Notes: generated by a model from the letters alone, not told the origin. 64,000 bases of DNA from Rossellomorea aquimaris (GCF_020171925.1 NZ_JAIVAR010000004.1:1-64000), one strand, 5' to 3'; shown: positions 1-10,362, numbered from the stretch's first letter. A program made the numbers and translations.

Positions 1-66
1 TCCTAGATTTCCAGATAAATACTCGATGACAAGTTTCATTTTAAATTCATCACTATATTTAGCCAA
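1..66 (-). CDS. IS3-family transposase OrfA, N-terminal fragment (partial at window edge)
   Basis: Reading the minus strand from a TTG codon at 66 gives 22 residues beginning MAKYSDEFKMKLVIEYLSG, which is the typical start of a helix-turn-helix OrfA protein of IS3/IS150-type elements. OrfA binds the terminal inverted repeats and is normally fused to the DDE catalytic OrfB by programmed frameshifting; OrfB would lie left of the window. The start codon is 54 bp inside the IS end, the usual distance. The reading frame is open to the window edge, so the gene may be intact. Confidence 0.65.
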   Translation of the reverse strand, partial: MAKYSDEFKMKLVIEYLSGNLG

Positions 67-72
67 AAAAAC

Positions 73-112
73 ACCCCCGAAAGTTAGTTTTTTCACTCTA
101 ACTTTCGGGGGT
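73..112. repeat. Inverted repeat / hairpin at the IS tip
   Basis: ACCCCCGAAAGTTAG and its exact complement CTAACTTTCGGGGGT are separated by about 9 nt. The outer arm belongs to the IS terminal repeat and the inner arm sits directly upstream of the transposase start. Such a structure could block transcription or translation entering from flanking DNA, a control known for other IS elements; here this is inference. Confidence 0.6.
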
Positions 113-198
113 CGGTACCAAGGTCATCCTTTTGGACGTTTTTTATTTTGATGGGTTGGTGTAAGTATATGCAGGATTTTTCGCTATACCAAGAGAGG

Positions 199-310
199 TA
201 TGAGCAATGATTTATGTGCGAAATTTCATTTTTATGCTCTAATTCTCTGATATATGCGCGAAATTTTCATTATATGTGCGAAACCCCATTTTTATGCGCG
301 AACTATCGAT
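199..310. repeat. Array of five 20-bp tandem monomers (GCATAAA family)
   Basis: On the plus strand the motif TATGYGCGAA (or TTATGCTCTAA) recurs with exact 20-bp spacing; the related ten-base blocks end at 220, 240, 260, 280 and 300. Read on the minus strand the monomer is roughly CGCGCATAAAAATGAAATTT. Monomers are diverged but the period is fixed at 20. There is no convincing reading frame. The same kind of monomer (GAGCATAAAT every 20 bp) occurs at 56890-57020, so this is a dispersed family. The rest of 121-446 holds only this array and the recO terminator. Confidence 0.75.
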
Positions 311-383
311 TTTTCGACAAACCGCAATCCGGAATACCCTTCCTCCCGAAAAGGATCATCCACATCAATAAAGGTCTCCTTCA

Positions 384-416
384 ATAAAAAAACCGGCCCC
401 CATATGGAGAGCCGGC
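384..416 (-). terminator. Rho-independent terminator after recO
   Basis: On the minus strand a GCCGGC...GCCGG stem with the loop around CTCCATATG is followed by a run of seven T. It lies about 30 bp beyond the recO stop codon and ends the cdd-era-yqzL-recO transcript. Confidence 0.85.
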
Positions 417-446
417 AACTAATCACAATTCGCTTTTTCAGATAAA

Positions 447-1199
447 CTAGAATAAGTCCTTAAGGTTATCCATTTGATCAAGAAATCTCCTGGATTTCAA
501 CATTAAACCTGAATTCTCGTCGTAGTACGTCCTGATTACGAGCTTGAGCTGACGTTTAGTTTCGTCTTTTACCGAGATATTCCCTAAACGATTGATATCA
601 AAATAATAAAATAACCTCAATAATTTCACCGTACCTTGTGAAATGGGTAAATGATGCGGATCATTTTCAAGGCATCGGTGACAGATGAATCCATTTTCCT
701 TGAAGGAAAAGCCAAATGTCCCTTCTGTTTCACCACAGACAGCACAGCCATTCAGATGAGGATGCAAACCTAGTACCGGAAGCATCTTCATTTCAAAGAT
801 ATGCATGATGATTTCAGGATCGTAATCCTCGTTAAGATAGTGCAATACCTTATATAAAAGTTCAAATAGAAACGGGTTGGGTTTTCGGTCCTCCGTACTC
901 TTATCGAGAAGGTCGACGATATACGTAGCATATGCGGTCTTAAAAAGATCTTCCCTCACATGCCTGAGGGATTCCGCAATCTCCCCTTGCTGGAGAGTCC
1001 CCAATCCATTTCCTTTGATAAATAAGAAATGGCCATATGTAAACAATTGGGAGATGGAGGAAAGACGACTGTTCGGCTTTTTGGCGCCTCGAGCCATCAT
1101 TCCTACTTTCCCGAATTCTCTCGTGTATAAAGTGATGATCTTGTTCGATTCTCCGTAATGGTTGGTTCTGATCACAATTCCTTCACACTTTTGCAGCAT
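447..1199 (-). CDS. recO: DNA repair protein RecO
   Basis: RecO anneals complementary single strands and, with RecR, helps load RecA onto SSB-coated DNA in recombinational repair. The 250-residue protein has the N-terminal OB-fold (about 1-80, starting [12 protein letters not shown]) and a four-cysteine zinc site with CxxC at C152/C155 and C173/C176. The start is placed at the ATG at 1199 because a GGGAGGTGG Shine-Dalgarno lies just upstream; an upstream in-frame codon would add nine residues that family members lack. It follows era and yqzL as in B. subtilis. Length is normal for Bacillus RecO. Confidence 0.95.
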   Translation of the reverse strand: MLQKCEGIVIRTNHYGESNKIITLYTREFGKVGMMARGAKKPNSRLSSISQLFTYGHFLFIKGNGLGTLQQGEIAESLRHVREDLFKTAYATYIVDLLDKSTEDRKPNPFLFELLYKVLHYLNEDYDPEIIMHIFEMKMLPVLGLHPHLNGCAVCGETEGTFGFSFKENGFICHRCLENDPHHLPISQGTVKLLRLFYYFDINRLGNISVKDETKRQLKLVIRTYYDENSGLMLKSRRFLDQMDNLKDLF

Positions 1200-1244
1200 G
1201 CCGGCCACCTCCCGAAATGATTCCACCCGGGTGATGACAACCTA

Positions 1245-1388
1245 TTACGTCAGGGGGAAGTCGACTTCCGAAACCTCTTCCTCTAGTTGAAAAGGTTCTT
1301 CCATCCCTTCTTTCTCAAGCTCCTTAAAAAGTAAATATGTGTCGATATTACCTGTTTGAGAAAAAACTTTCCAAGTTAAGTCTAACAT
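1245..1388 (-). CDS. yqzL: YqzL family small protein
   Basis: This 47-residue reading frame begins MLDLTWKVFSQTGNIDTYLL and ends with an acidic tail. It matches the YqzL family, a conserved short protein found between era and recO in Bacillaceae; its function is not known. A good SD (AAAGGTGGG) precedes the ATG at 1388. It lies 45 bp before recO and is presumably cotranscribed with era. It is easily missed because of its length. Confidence 0.85.
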   Translation of the reverse strand: MLDLTWKVFSQTGNIDTYLLFKELEKEGMEEPFQLEEEVSEVDFPLT

Positions 1389-1522
1389 CAAAAACCCACC
1401 TTTCTGGATTTAAACTAGCAAGACTTCAAAGCTTTCTTGTGATTAGACTTAGCATCTTTGTAGTAAAGCATGTGAACTAAATATTGTTAATTGAATCGGC
1501 TTGACATTCCGCAAGTCTGGAT

Positions 1523-2837
<1,315 letters not shown>

Positions 2838-3037
2838 TTAACTCTCCTTTTAGTCCTTACATATTTCATTTTACTATATTTTTCATAAAAGAAAATGGGC
2901 TGATATCATTTTGTAATGAAATAGTTAGATTATTCAAATAATTTAACGATAAATATTTTGCTTACGCCCTACTTATTCTATACAACAATAAGAGCGTTTT
3001 CAAATCAAACAGGGTTTTTGACGCACTTTATCAACGT

Positions 3038-3080
3038 AAAAAAAGGGGCGCTATGAAGAAATGCTCCATACAGCCCCTTT
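3038..3080 (-). terminator. Terminator after dgkA
   Basis: On the minus strand AAAGGGGC and GCCCCTTT form a stem about 25 bases apart, followed by seven T. It is just past the dgkA stop and separates the yqfF-ybeY-dgkA transcript from cdd-era. Confidence 0.85.
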
Positions 3081-3085
3081 ATTGA

Positions 3086-3466
3086 CTAGAATCTGAATAT
3101 TTTCGGAATGAAGATCAGGCACCCAATGATGAATGATCCAATCGCAAAGAAAAATACTGCAGCGGAAGCCAAGTCTTTTGAAGCCTTCGCCAACGGGTGA
3201 TACTCCTCTGTAATGAGATCTACCGCTTTTTCAACCGCTGTATTCAATGTTTCAAGTGCCAGCATGCCGAATATTAGAAGTACAAGGATCATCCACTCCA
3301 CCACCGAAATGGAAAGGATGATCGCGAGAATGACGGCAACAAACGCTGCACACACGTGAATCCTGAAGTTCTGTTCCGATTTCCAGACACCCTTGATCCC
3401 CTGCCATGCATAGCCGAACGATTTGGTGAACCGCCGCATCCCAAATTTATTCTCTTTTAAGTCCAT
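3086..3466 (-). CDS. dgkA: Undecaprenol kinase / diacylglycerol kinase DgkA
   Basis: This small integral membrane kinase phosphorylates undecaprenol (and, in Gram-negatives, diacylglycerol), recycling the lipid carrier for wall synthesis. The 126-residue protein has three membrane spans and the family signature EWM...[15 protein letters not shown] with the catalytic glutamates, followed by [15 protein letters not shown]. The ATG at 3466 gives an N-terminus like that of B. subtilis DgkA; the gene then overlaps ybeY by 20 bp. An upstream start would lie deep within ybeY. Confidence 0.93.
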   Translation of the reverse strand: MDLKENKFGMRRFTKSFGYAWQGIKGVWKSEQNFRIHVCAAFVAVILAIILSISVVEWMILVLLIFGMLALETLNTAVEKAVDLITEEYHPLAKASKDLASAAVFFFAIGSFIIGCLIFIPKIFRF

Positions 3467-3920
3467 ATTCTTCCAATATATCCTTTTGTCTTTTGAACAT
3501 TCTTTTCTCATCTTCAGGGTTCATATGATCATATCCAAGAAGATGAAGAAAACCGTGAAGAGCAAGGAATCCGAGCTCACGTGACAGTGAATGACCATAT
3601 TCCTCCGCTTGATCCTTCGCCTTTTCAACCGAAATGATGATATCCCCCAACACCCGGGGCATATCCGCTCCCACGATCTCGATTTCATCCTCGCCCATTT
3701 CCTCGAGTGCGAAAGAAATGACATCTGTAGGCTGATCTTTGTCACGGTATTCTCTATTTATTTCCCGTATCCGTTCATCCGTTACAAATGTCACCGACAC
3801 TTCACTCCCTTCCTCGACCTGTTCTTTGCCTGCTGCAAAGTCCAAAATACCTTTAATCAGAACCGAATGTTCCTCTGTTAATCGATCCGTTTCATCGATG
3901 AAGTCTATTGATAATGTCAT
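3447..3920 (-). CDS. ybeY: Endoribonuclease / rRNA maturation factor YbeY
   Basis: YbeY is a zinc-dependent endoribonuclease involved in 16S rRNA 3'-end maturation and 70S quality control. The 157-residue length equals that of B. subtilis YqfG. The metal-binding signature [11 protein letters not shown] occupies residues 122-132. It follows yqfF by 3 bp and overlaps dgkA, so the three genes form one translational unit; placement near phoH and era is conserved in Firmicutes. Confidence 0.95.
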   Translation of the reverse strand: MTLSIDFIDETDRLTEEHSVLIKGILDFAAGKEQVEEGSEVSVTFVTDERIREINREYRDKDQPTDVISFALEEMGEDEIEIVGADMPRVLGDIIISVEKAKDQAEEYGHSLSRELGFLALHGFLHLLGYDHMNPEDEKRMFKRQKDILEEYGLKRE

Positions 3921-3923
3921 ATA

Positions 3924-6083
3924 TTATTCTCCTTCTGCTTTAAGTTCTGGGTATTCGATCCTCGGGTGATAAATTCCGTTTAATGTTTCGCATAGTGACT
4001 TCTTTACCAACTCAAGCTCTTTTAACGAAATATCACATTCATTGAATTGGCCATCGCTCAGCCGGTCTTTGACTATGGCTGCGACCAGCTGCCTTATTTC
4101 TTCCTGAGTCGGGGATTTCTTCGATCTCACGGCCGCTTCCACACTGTCGGCAATGTTGATGATGGCCGTTTCCTTGGATTGCGGTTTAGGGCCGGGGTAT
4201 CTGTATTCTTCCTCTGTTACATCTTTCCCCTGTTCTTTCGCCTTATAATAGAAAAATTTCAGTAACGTCGTTCCATGGTGCTGTTCCGCAATATCGACGA
4301 TTTCTTTTGGAAGCTTGTTCTTCCTAAGCATCCCCGCGCCGTCGGATGCGTGGTCTATGATGATCCTCTTACTTGTTTCCGGCGACATCTTGTCATGGGG
4401 GTTTTCCATATTCATCTGATTCTCTATGAAGAAATGTGGGCGCTTCGACTTTCCGATGTCATGATAATAACAACCGACCCTCGCCAGGAGCCCGTTTGCC
4501 CCGATTGCTTCACAAGCTGCCTCAGCCAGGTTGGCTACCATGACACTATGGTGGTAGGTCCCTGGCGCCTCGGTCAACAACTTCTTGAGCAGCGGTTGGT
4601 TGGGGCTTGAAAGCTCCACCAACCTCATGGAGGACAAGATTCCGAATCCTGTCTCGAAGAAAGGTAAAAACCCGATTGTCAAAATCGAGGAACCGATTCC
4701 AGAGACGAGCGCAAACACCAGGTAATAAATATATTCCGTGCTAGAATACGATACGTCGCTCAAAAGAACGAGGAATGCGATGATCAGGATATTCACAAAG
4801 GAAACATAGATCCCCGCTCTCAGTACGTTTGTACGCTGATTTCTGCTAACAAGCGTCAAGATACCCGCTACACCGCTGAATAACGTGTAAATGGCGACCT
4901 CTATATCGACTGAACCAGAAAATTTCTCGTTGAATACGATGCTCGCACACGCAGACAAAATAAAGACCATCATCATGGCAATCCGTTCATTGAGCAGGAT
5001 CCTTAAGATCATGCCGGTAAAAGCTGCTGGAAACAAAAATGCAATATCATTGATTTCTAACTGCTTCAATAGTCCGGTTATTTTCATGATCAATAATGAG
5101 ATGACAAACACGATACTCGTCAAAATCAAGTAATTCTGCTTCTGTTCTTCCCTGACTTCCAGCGTATAGAAGAAATAATACAGGCAGCTGATGATGACGA
5201 TGATGAACAAAGCCAGCCCTATCAGAGGTTTCAGTGAAAAATCTTCTTCTACCATGCCGAAAGCGTTTAACTTTTCATATATATTCGGAGTGATCAGGAC
5301 ACCTTCTGCCACAATAAGTTCCCCATCGAGAATCTCAACAGGCTTGATCCCTTCTCTCGCTTGCTTTTTCAGCATTTCAGTCTTCTCTGCATTGTAGTAC
5401 TCTGTCGGCTCGATGGCAGATTTCCCAAGAGCGACTGCGGCTTCTTCAAGCTCACCTTTGAACGAGAAGCTGGAAATCCTTTGTTCTAAGTTCAAGGAAG
5501 CTTCCTTCAAATCATCTTCCTTCACTTTATCTCCCATGATGACCTCGAGCTGGGTGGAAACGATCGATTCGACTCTTTCGAGATCCGTCACTTCAGCCGC
5601 AAGGAGCGTTGTGAGGATGTTATCATTGAGCGTCTTTGTTACATTGTTTTCCTCACCTGATGGAAGGCGCTTCTTTAATTCCTCTAACTGCTTATTTAGA
5701 TTCGAAGTTTGAGGGTTCAAAGACTCCTCTTCCGGCGGAATGGCATCGGCAGATTCGCTTTTTACTTCGATGACGCTGTCGATCAAGGAACTTACGAGTT
5801 TCACTGCGTTATCGACTGCCCCTTCTTTCGGGCTGTATACTTTGTCGACTTCTGCTGCAGCTGCTTCCCTTTTCTTTTCCGTTTCTTCCTCATCAGGTAT
5901 CGTCCTTGGTGCCCTGATGGTTTCCGGTGCCTCTTCATACAGATTCAAATCCATCGGTTTCGGCTTGACGTTTCCATATAGTACGCCGAATACAATGATC
6001 CCGAGGAGGACAAACATGATATTCGTAAATAACCTGTAACTCAAAAAATTCCTGATTTTATGTAAGAATGGGTGTGTGTGCAT
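3924..6083 (-). CDS. pgpH: 7TM-HD domain cyclic-di-AMP phosphodiesterase PgpH (YqfF)
   Basis: PgpH-type proteins degrade c-di-AMP and so affect potassium and osmotic homeostasis. The 719-residue protein has an N-terminal membrane anchor (about 13-35), a large extracellular 7TMR-HDED domain, seven further membrane spans (about 290-480) and a cytoplasmic HD domain with HHSVMVANLAEAA and CYYHDIGK, the metal-binding histidines and aspartate. The start ATG has GGGGGT upstream. A terminator after phoH (6243-6283) means this gene has its own promoter in 6084-6240. Confidence 0.93.
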   Translation of the reverse strand: MHTHPFLHKIRNFLSYRLFTNIMFVLLGIIVFGVLYGNVKPKPMDLNLYEEAPETIRAPRTIPDEEETEKKREAAAAEVDKVYSPKEGAVDNAVKLVSSLIDSVIEVKSESADAIPPEEESLNPQTSNLNKQLEELKKRLPSGEENNVTKTLNDNILTTLLAAEVTDLERVESIVSTQLEVIMGDKVKEDDLKEASLNLEQRISSFSFKGELEEAAVALGKSAIEPTEYYNAEKTEMLKKQAREGIKPVEILDGELIVAEGVLITPNIYEKLNAFGMVEEDFSLKPLIGLALFIIVIISCLYYFFYTLEVREEQKQNYLILTSIVFVISLLIMKITGLLKQLEINDIAFLFPAAFTGMILRILLNERIAMMMVFILSACASIVFNEKFSGSVDIEVAIYTLFSGVAGILTLVSRNQRTNVLRAGIYVSFVNILIIAFLVLLSDVSYSSTEYIYYLVFALVSGIGSSILTIGFLPFFETGFGILSSMRLVELSSPNQPLLKKLLTEAPGTYHHSVMVANLAEAACEAIGANGLLARVGCYYHDIGKSKRPHFFIENQMNMENPHDKMSPETSKRIIIDHASDGAGMLRKNKLPKEIVDIAEQHHGTTLLKFFYYKAKEQGKDVTEEEYRYPGPKPQSKETAIINIADSVEAAVRSKKSPTQEEIRQLVAAIVKDRLSDGQFNECDISLKELELVKKSLCETLNGIYHPRIEYPELKAEGE

Positions 6084-6242
6084 ATGTACCCCCTATAATG
6101 ACGGCCTCTGACTAGACAATCTATTATGTAAAATGATAACAGTTTTTGGCTTAATTATCTATTCTAACCTACACGCTTTTATTTTCCCGGGATTTGAAAA
6201 GGATGTGACTCATGACGTATGGCTCCCGCCACTAATAACGAT

Positions 6243-6283
6243 AAAAAAGATTGATCGGCATCCTTGATGCACGATCAATCTTT
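6243..6283 (-). terminator. Terminator after phoH
   Basis: AAAGATTGATCG and CGATCAATCTTT form a perfect stem on the minus strand, followed by TTTT, 12 bp past the phoH stop. Confidence 0.9.
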
Positions 6284-6294
6284 CAAATAAACGA

Positions 6295-7254
6295 TTATTT
6301 CTCACTGTTTTCGTATGCGTTGATGACTTTCGCCACAAGCGGATGTCTCACAACATCAGCCTGCTCGAGATAAATAAAGGATACGCCTTTGACATCCTTT
6401 AATATCCTCTCGGAAGAAATCAGTCCTGATTCGACCCCTCTTGGCAAGTCAACTTGGGAACGGTCACCCGTTATGATCATTTTGGAATCGAATCCAAGTC
6501 TCGTCAGGAACATCTTCATTTGAGCCTTGGTCGTATTCTGTGCTTCATCGAGTATGACGAACGCATCATCAAGCGTCCGCCCCCTCATATACGCCAAAGG
6601 TGCAATTTCAATCGTGCCTCTTTCAATTAAGCGGGCTGTGTGCTCTGCCCCCAGTACATCATGCAGGGCATCATACAGAGGACGAAGATAAGGGTCCACC
6701 TTTTCCTTTAAATCACCTGGCAGGAATCCAAGGCTTTCGCCAGCTTCAACGGCGGGACGTGTTAGGATGATCTTTTTGACCTCCCCATTCTTCAATGCAT
6801 GGACAGCCATTACGACTGCGAGATACGTCTTTCCGGTTCCGGCAGGGCCGATCCCGAAAACCATATCGTGTTTCCTGATGGAGTGAATATATTGTCTTTG
6901 ACCAAGGGTTTTTACCCGAATCGATTTCCCCTTGGCATTTTTCGTTATTTCTTCATTGTACAAATCGATGAAATAGTCCAATGTGCCGTTTTTGCCCATT
7001 TGAATGGCATGAAGAACATCACGCTGGCTGATATTGATGCCTTTCTTGATGACATTCACTAAACGGTCACAAATCTCAAGGGCCAGTTCTGCTGTATCTT
7101 CCTTTCCTGAAACTAGCAATTCTTCGCCCCTTGTCACAATTGAAACATGTAATTCTTCTTCGATTAGTTTAAGGTGAGAATCTGAAACTCCAAATAAAGC
7201 GACTGCTTCGTTTGGGTTGTCCAGCTGTAATTTCATTAAGATATCATCTGACAT
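6295..7254 (-). CDS. phoH: PhoH-family ATPase (YqfE-type)
   Basis: PhoH proteins are P-loop ATPases related to superfamily 1 helicases, linked by context to RNA metabolism; their exact role in Bacillus is not settled. The 319-residue protein has an N-terminal KH-like part, the Walker A motif GPAGTGKT at 136-143 and Walker B VILDEAQN near 235. It starts 3 bp after the yqfD stop with GGAG upstream and is followed by ybeY-era genes, the usual association. Confidence 0.93.
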   Translation of the reverse strand: MSDDILMKLQLDNPNEAVALFGVSDSHLKLIEEELHVSIVTRGEELLVSGKEDTAELALEICDRLVNVIKKGINISQRDVLHAIQMGKNGTLDYFIDLYNEEITKNAKGKSIRVKTLGQRQYIHSIRKHDMVFGIGPAGTGKTYLAVVMAVHALKNGEVKKIILTRPAVEAGESLGFLPGDLKEKVDPYLRPLYDALHDVLGAEHTARLIERGTIEIAPLAYMRGRTLDDAFVILDEAQNTTKAQMKMFLTRLGFDSKMIITGDRSQVDLPRGVESGLISSERILKDVKGVSFIYLEQADVVRHPLVAKVINAYENSEK

Positions 7255-7257
7255 TCA

Positions 7258-8445
7258 TTAGTCTCCTTGGATAATTGGTTGGCCTTCAGCAATATTTTCT
7301 ACAACTTTAAAGTGAAGATTCACCTTAACTTTACCATTCTCCACCTTTTCTTGCAAAATTTTTTCACTGATGATCTTTGCATCTTCTGGCAGGGATGATT
7401 TCAGGTTATTTTCGGCAAGTTCTTTCGCTTGCTCCACTGCCTCATCCTTTGAATACACTCGTTCAACATTTTCCTTTTCTTTCATGCTTTTATCGATGTA
7501 AGCAATCGGTAGCTGCCATTTAAGGAAATTGATCGGCTTTTCAGTTTCTTCCGTTACATATTCCTTGAATTCCGGCTTACCAAATCCCCAAATCGGAATC
7601 CTCAATGAACCAATTTCAAGGTAATGATTTCTCTTTTCATTCCCACTGAAAACTGCGAAATCGCTCTTCAAGGGGAGTTCCACAGCCGTCTTATACCACG
7701 TTTCGCCCAGTACCTCGGCTGTCGCTGAGACTCCCTTCGGCTCTTTCTCGTTTCCGATCACTCCGGAAACAAGGAGTTGTCCTTTTTGAACGTAATCATT
7801 GACTTTGACCTGGGGATCCCCCTCTTCTACGAACATTTTGACGATGACAGCTTTTTTCTTAGCGACAATATGCTGCAGTCCCGTCTTCTCAATCGGTTCT
7901 GGAGCATTTTTCTCCACAACTTGAAAATGGAAGGTTGTCCCTCTTAATTCAACACCTACCCAGGTGATGTTATCCATCCTCGAGGATAGCTCCCTTTGAA
8001 TGTTTTCAACATCCGGGATGGAGAATTGCATCTTACCGGTCGTGACACCCATTGCATTTAGTTCCTTGCGGATGTTATATTCCGTTTCCGGTGAAGCTCC
8101 TTTGATCTGGATCCCCCAAACCATATTCGAGAGCAGGAAGACCAGTATGAAGAACGAAAGTGCCCCTATAAGGAAACCTGAGTTCTTCAACGTTCTCTTG
8201 AACAGGAACGGCCCTCCCTGACCCCTTAGGAACGTTACCTTGCATTCTGATGACCTTACCGCTCTTCTGAAGTTATGTACATCCTCCAACCCAAGGTAAA
8301 ACGTAACTGTCTCTGTACCGGCCCTTTTTACATTCCAAATGGAGATATTCGACCTGATCAATTGGTTGATGACCCTTTCAATCGACCTGCCTTCCATCTT
8401 CACCAATACTTTGCCCCTCAAAGAGGTGATCCAATGGTTCTTCAA
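7258..8445 (-). CDS. yqfD: Sporulation protein YqfD
   Basis: YqfD is a conserved sporulation protein made in the mother cell; its biochemical role is not established. The 395-residue protein has a basic N-terminal part, one membrane span near residues 90-110 and an extracytoplasmic region with POTRA-like and beta-rich segments. The start is a TTG at 8445 preceded by GGAGGGAAGAAC; no ATG in a suitable place exists. It lies 11 bp after yqfC, as in other spore formers. Confidence 0.9.
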   Translation of the reverse strand: MKNHWITSLRGKVLVKMEGRSIERVINQLIRSNISIWNVKRAGTETVTFYLGLEDVHNFRRAVRSSECKVTFLRGQGGPFLFKRTLKNSGFLIGALSFFILVFLLSNMVWGIQIKGASPETEYNIRKELNAMGVTTGKMQFSIPDVENIQRELSSRMDNITWVGVELRGTTFHFQVVEKNAPEPIEKTGLQHIVAKKKAVIVKMFVEEGDPQVKVNDYVQKGQLLVSGVIGNEKEPKGVSATAEVLGETWYKTAVELPLKSDFAVFSGNEKRNHYLEIGSLRIPIWGFGKPEFKEYVTEETEKPINFLKWQLPIAYIDKSMKEKENVERVYSKDEAVEQAKELAENNLKSSLPEDAKIISEKILQEKVENGKVKVNLHFKVVENIAEGQPIIQGD

Positions 8446-8456
8446 GTTCTTCCCTC

Positions 8457-8741
8457 CTAATTCTCTAAGTACGTCACATCTACAATTTTTCCTTGAAGAA
8501 GTATTTCTTCCGGAAGGATCATTTTAATGACAAACTGTTCCCCCCGTATCAATAATTGCCCTTGCTTAAGCAATAATCTCACTTCACGATCGGTGAACGT
8601 CAGGAGTCCCCGGTGGTTTTCTATATAGATATGGATTTGTCCAATCATTGTGACGCGCGGAAGGTCCATCATGACATCCTCAGGCAGGTCCATGGTTTGC
8701 GTCATCCATTTCCGCATTTGCTGTACCCAATTTTTCGCCAT
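8457..8741 (-). CDS. yqfC: Sporulation protein YqfC
   Basis: YqfC is a short sporulation protein of the YabP/YqfC family, whose members include spore coat assembly factors. The 94-residue protein starts MAKNWVQQMRKWM; the ATG at 8741 follows the run of seven T that ends the terminator at 8742-8787, and the SD AGGGGGT is part of that terminator's 3' arm. A longer frame starting seven codons upstream would begin within the SD and is rejected. It forms an operon with yqfD. Confidence 0.9.
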   Translation of the reverse strand: MAKNWVQQMRKWMTQTMDLPEDVMMDLPRVTMIGQIHIYIENHRGLLTFTDREVRLLLKQGQLLIRGEQFVIKMILPEEILLQGKIVDVTYLEN

Positions 8742-8787
8742 AAAAAAAGAACCCCCTTTCATCTCATATTTATGAAATGAAAAGGGG
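8742..8787 (-). terminator. Terminator of the yqeZ-floA operon, overlapping the yqfC ribosome-binding site
   Basis: On the minus strand CCCCTTTTCAT pairs with ATGAAAGGGG (one bulged base), followed by TTCTTTTTTT and then directly the ATG of yqfC. The 3' arm supplies the yqfC SD. Read-through transcripts would therefore fold with the SD hidden, whereas a promoter within the hairpin would free it. A CATAAAT sequence in the loop region resembles a sigma-E -10 element, which is a tentative suggestion only. Confidence 0.8.
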
Positions 8788-8798
8788 ATTCATCACTG

Positions 8799-9236
8799 TT
8801 ATTTTCGATGATGCGGTTTTTTTGCACGTGGCGGACCGAATACTTCCGAGAAGATGAAACCTTTCACGATGTCATCCTTGCTCTCAAAATCGATGCTATA
8901 AGGTGAGTCCTTCATTTCTTTGATGGACTTCACCTTTGTCCGATGCATTTGTGCCTGCTTCTTATAGCCTTCTTCCTGTTTCTTAAGCTGGGCATACTTA
9001 TTCTCGATCTTATTCTTCTGTTCTTCGAATTTTGTCTGTGCAGCGTAGGTTTCAGCTGAAGGATAACCAGGTTCATCGTTATCTTCAGGACGGGATTCCT
9101 CACTGTATGATTGTACCGGTCTTCCCGTCCCGATTGTTCTTGGCTTTTGCCGATTTGACTCGGAAGACGATTCTTTCATCCGGTTGAAAATGGTCGTCAC
9201 GATCCCGATTATGACGGCAAGAATTAGACCTTCCAT
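8799..9236 (-). CDS. Conserved hypothetical membrane-anchored protein downstream of floA (YqfB position)
   Basis: The 145-residue protein has a single N-terminal membrane segment (MEGLILAVIIGIVTTIF), a polar low-complexity stretch, and a charged helical region (about 68-110) likely to form a coiled coil, ending in a basic tail PPRAKKPHHRK. I do not recognise a catalytic domain. It sits where B. subtilis has yqfB, last gene of the sigma-W operon yqeZ-floA-yqfB, so a role with the flotillin FloA at the membrane is possible by context only. The start ATG has AAAGGAGAC upstream. Confidence 0.75.
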   Translation of the reverse strand: MEGLILAVIIGIVTTIFNRMKESSSESNRQKPRTIGTGRPVQSYSEESRPEDNDEPGYPSAETYAAQTKFEEQKNKIENKYAQLKKQEEGYKKQAQMHRTKVKSIKEMKDSPYSIDFESKDDIVKGFIFSEVFGPPRAKKPHHRK

Positions 9237-9265
9237 AGAGAAGTCTCCTTTCTTATCGGGGGAGA

Positions 9266-10273
9266 TTATTCACCTTTAGGATTTTTCCCGTCCTTCTTAT
9301 CCCCTGTAAGTTTTCCGATGGAGTCCCTCATATCGGTATCAGCATCGATATTTTTGATGTTCATGTAATCCATCACACCGATATTCCCTGAACGCAAAGC
9401 CTCGGCCATAGCAAGAGGAACTTCAGCTTCCGCTTCTACAACCTTCGCTCTCATTTCCTCTACTCTTGCTTTCATTTCCTGTTCATTCGCTACGGCCATC
9501 GCTCTTCTTTCCTCTGCTTTTGCCTGTGCGATGTTCTTATCTGCTTCCGCTTGTTCGGTCTGAAGTTCCGCACCAATGTTCTTGCCGATATCAACGTCTG
9601 CAATGTCAATCGAAAGAATTTCAAAGGCCGTACCTGCATCCAGACCTTTTGAGAGGACTGTCTGGGAAATCATGTCCGGGTTCTCCAACACTTTTTTATG
9701 ATTATCGGACGAACCGATCGTCGATACGATCCCTTCTCCGACACGGGCCACAATCGTTTCTTCACCGGCCCCCCCTACAAGGCGATCGATGTTCGCACGA
9801 ACGGTGATACGTGCTTTCGCTTTCACTTCAATCCCATCCATTGCCACACCGGCGATGAATGGAGTTTCAATCACTTTTGGATTGACGCTCATTTGAACTG
9901 CCTCGAGAACGTCACGTCCAGCAAGATCGATTGCTGCACAACGCTCAAATGTCAATTCGATGTTTGCACGGTGTGCGGCAATCAGCGCATTGACGACACG
10001 ATCTACGTTACCACCTGCAAGATAATGGCTTTCCAGCTGATTGATACTGACATTGATCCCTGCTTTATGAGCTTTGATAAGAGGATTGATCACTCTGCTT
10101 GGGATAACGCGGCGAAGCCTCATCCCAATCAATGTGAAGATACTGATCCTCACTCCTGCAGCAATGGCAGAAATCCATAGCATGACAGGTACAAATGTAA
10201 ATAGTACTGCTAACAAAATAAAACCTACAACGATCGCAACGATTAATAAAATCGTACTCGGTCCGATTACCAT
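9266..10273 (-). CDS. floA: Flotillin-like protein FloA
   Basis: FloA forms membrane microdomains that scaffold signalling and protein-quality-control complexes. The 335-residue protein has the N-terminal membrane-inserted hydrophobic segment (about 5-45), a long SPFH-type region and the alanine/glutamate-rich coiled coil ([19 protein letters not shown] and following). Length and sequence agree with B. subtilis YqfA (331 aa). It follows yqeZ, its usual NfeD partner, with GGAGGGTGATTAC before the ATG. Confidence 0.96.
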   Translation of the reverse strand: MVIGPSTILLIVAIVVGFILLAVLFTFVPVMLWISAIAAGVRISIFTLIGMRLRRVIPSRVINPLIKAHKAGINVSINQLESHYLAGGNVDRVVNALIAAHRANIELTFERCAAIDLAGRDVLEAVQMSVNPKVIETPFIAGVAMDGIEVKAKARITVRANIDRLVGGAGEETIVARVGEGIVSTIGSSDNHKKVLENPDMISQTVLSKGLDAGTAFEILSIDIADVDIGKNIGAELQTEQAEADKNIAQAKAEERRAMAVANEQEMKARVEEMRAKVVEAEAEVPLAMAEALRSGNIGVMDYMNIKNIDADTDMRDSIGKLTGDKKDGKNPKGE

Positions 10274-10362
10274 GTAATCACCCTCCTGATATAAATTAGA
10301 ATTAGTCTCTTTATTCTACCCTACGGCAGTCGCAACCGCCCAAGGGGTTGAATCAATACTTT

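Larger units (their letters stand above)
1..120 (-). mobile_element. Truncated end of an IS3-family (IS150-like) insertion sequence
   Basis: The outer end begins 5'-TGGTACCGACCCCCGAAAG on the minus strand at about position 120, a terminus of the kind seen in IS150-group elements (TG tip, then a CCCCGAAAGTTAG-like inverted repeat). Just inside it the sequence repeats itself in inverse orientation (about 73-110), forming a strong hairpin between the IS tip and the transposase start. The element continues past the left edge of the window, so its completeness and target duplication cannot be judged. Confidence 0.7.

Noticed and set aside
254-445. 63-codon plus-strand frame left of recO
   Set aside because: It runs through the 20-bp repeats and the recO terminator, lacks an SD and matches no family.
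3924-6083. Possible frameshift in yqfF because many shadow frames occur
   Set aside because: The 719-residue frame contains all expected domains and motifs without a break.
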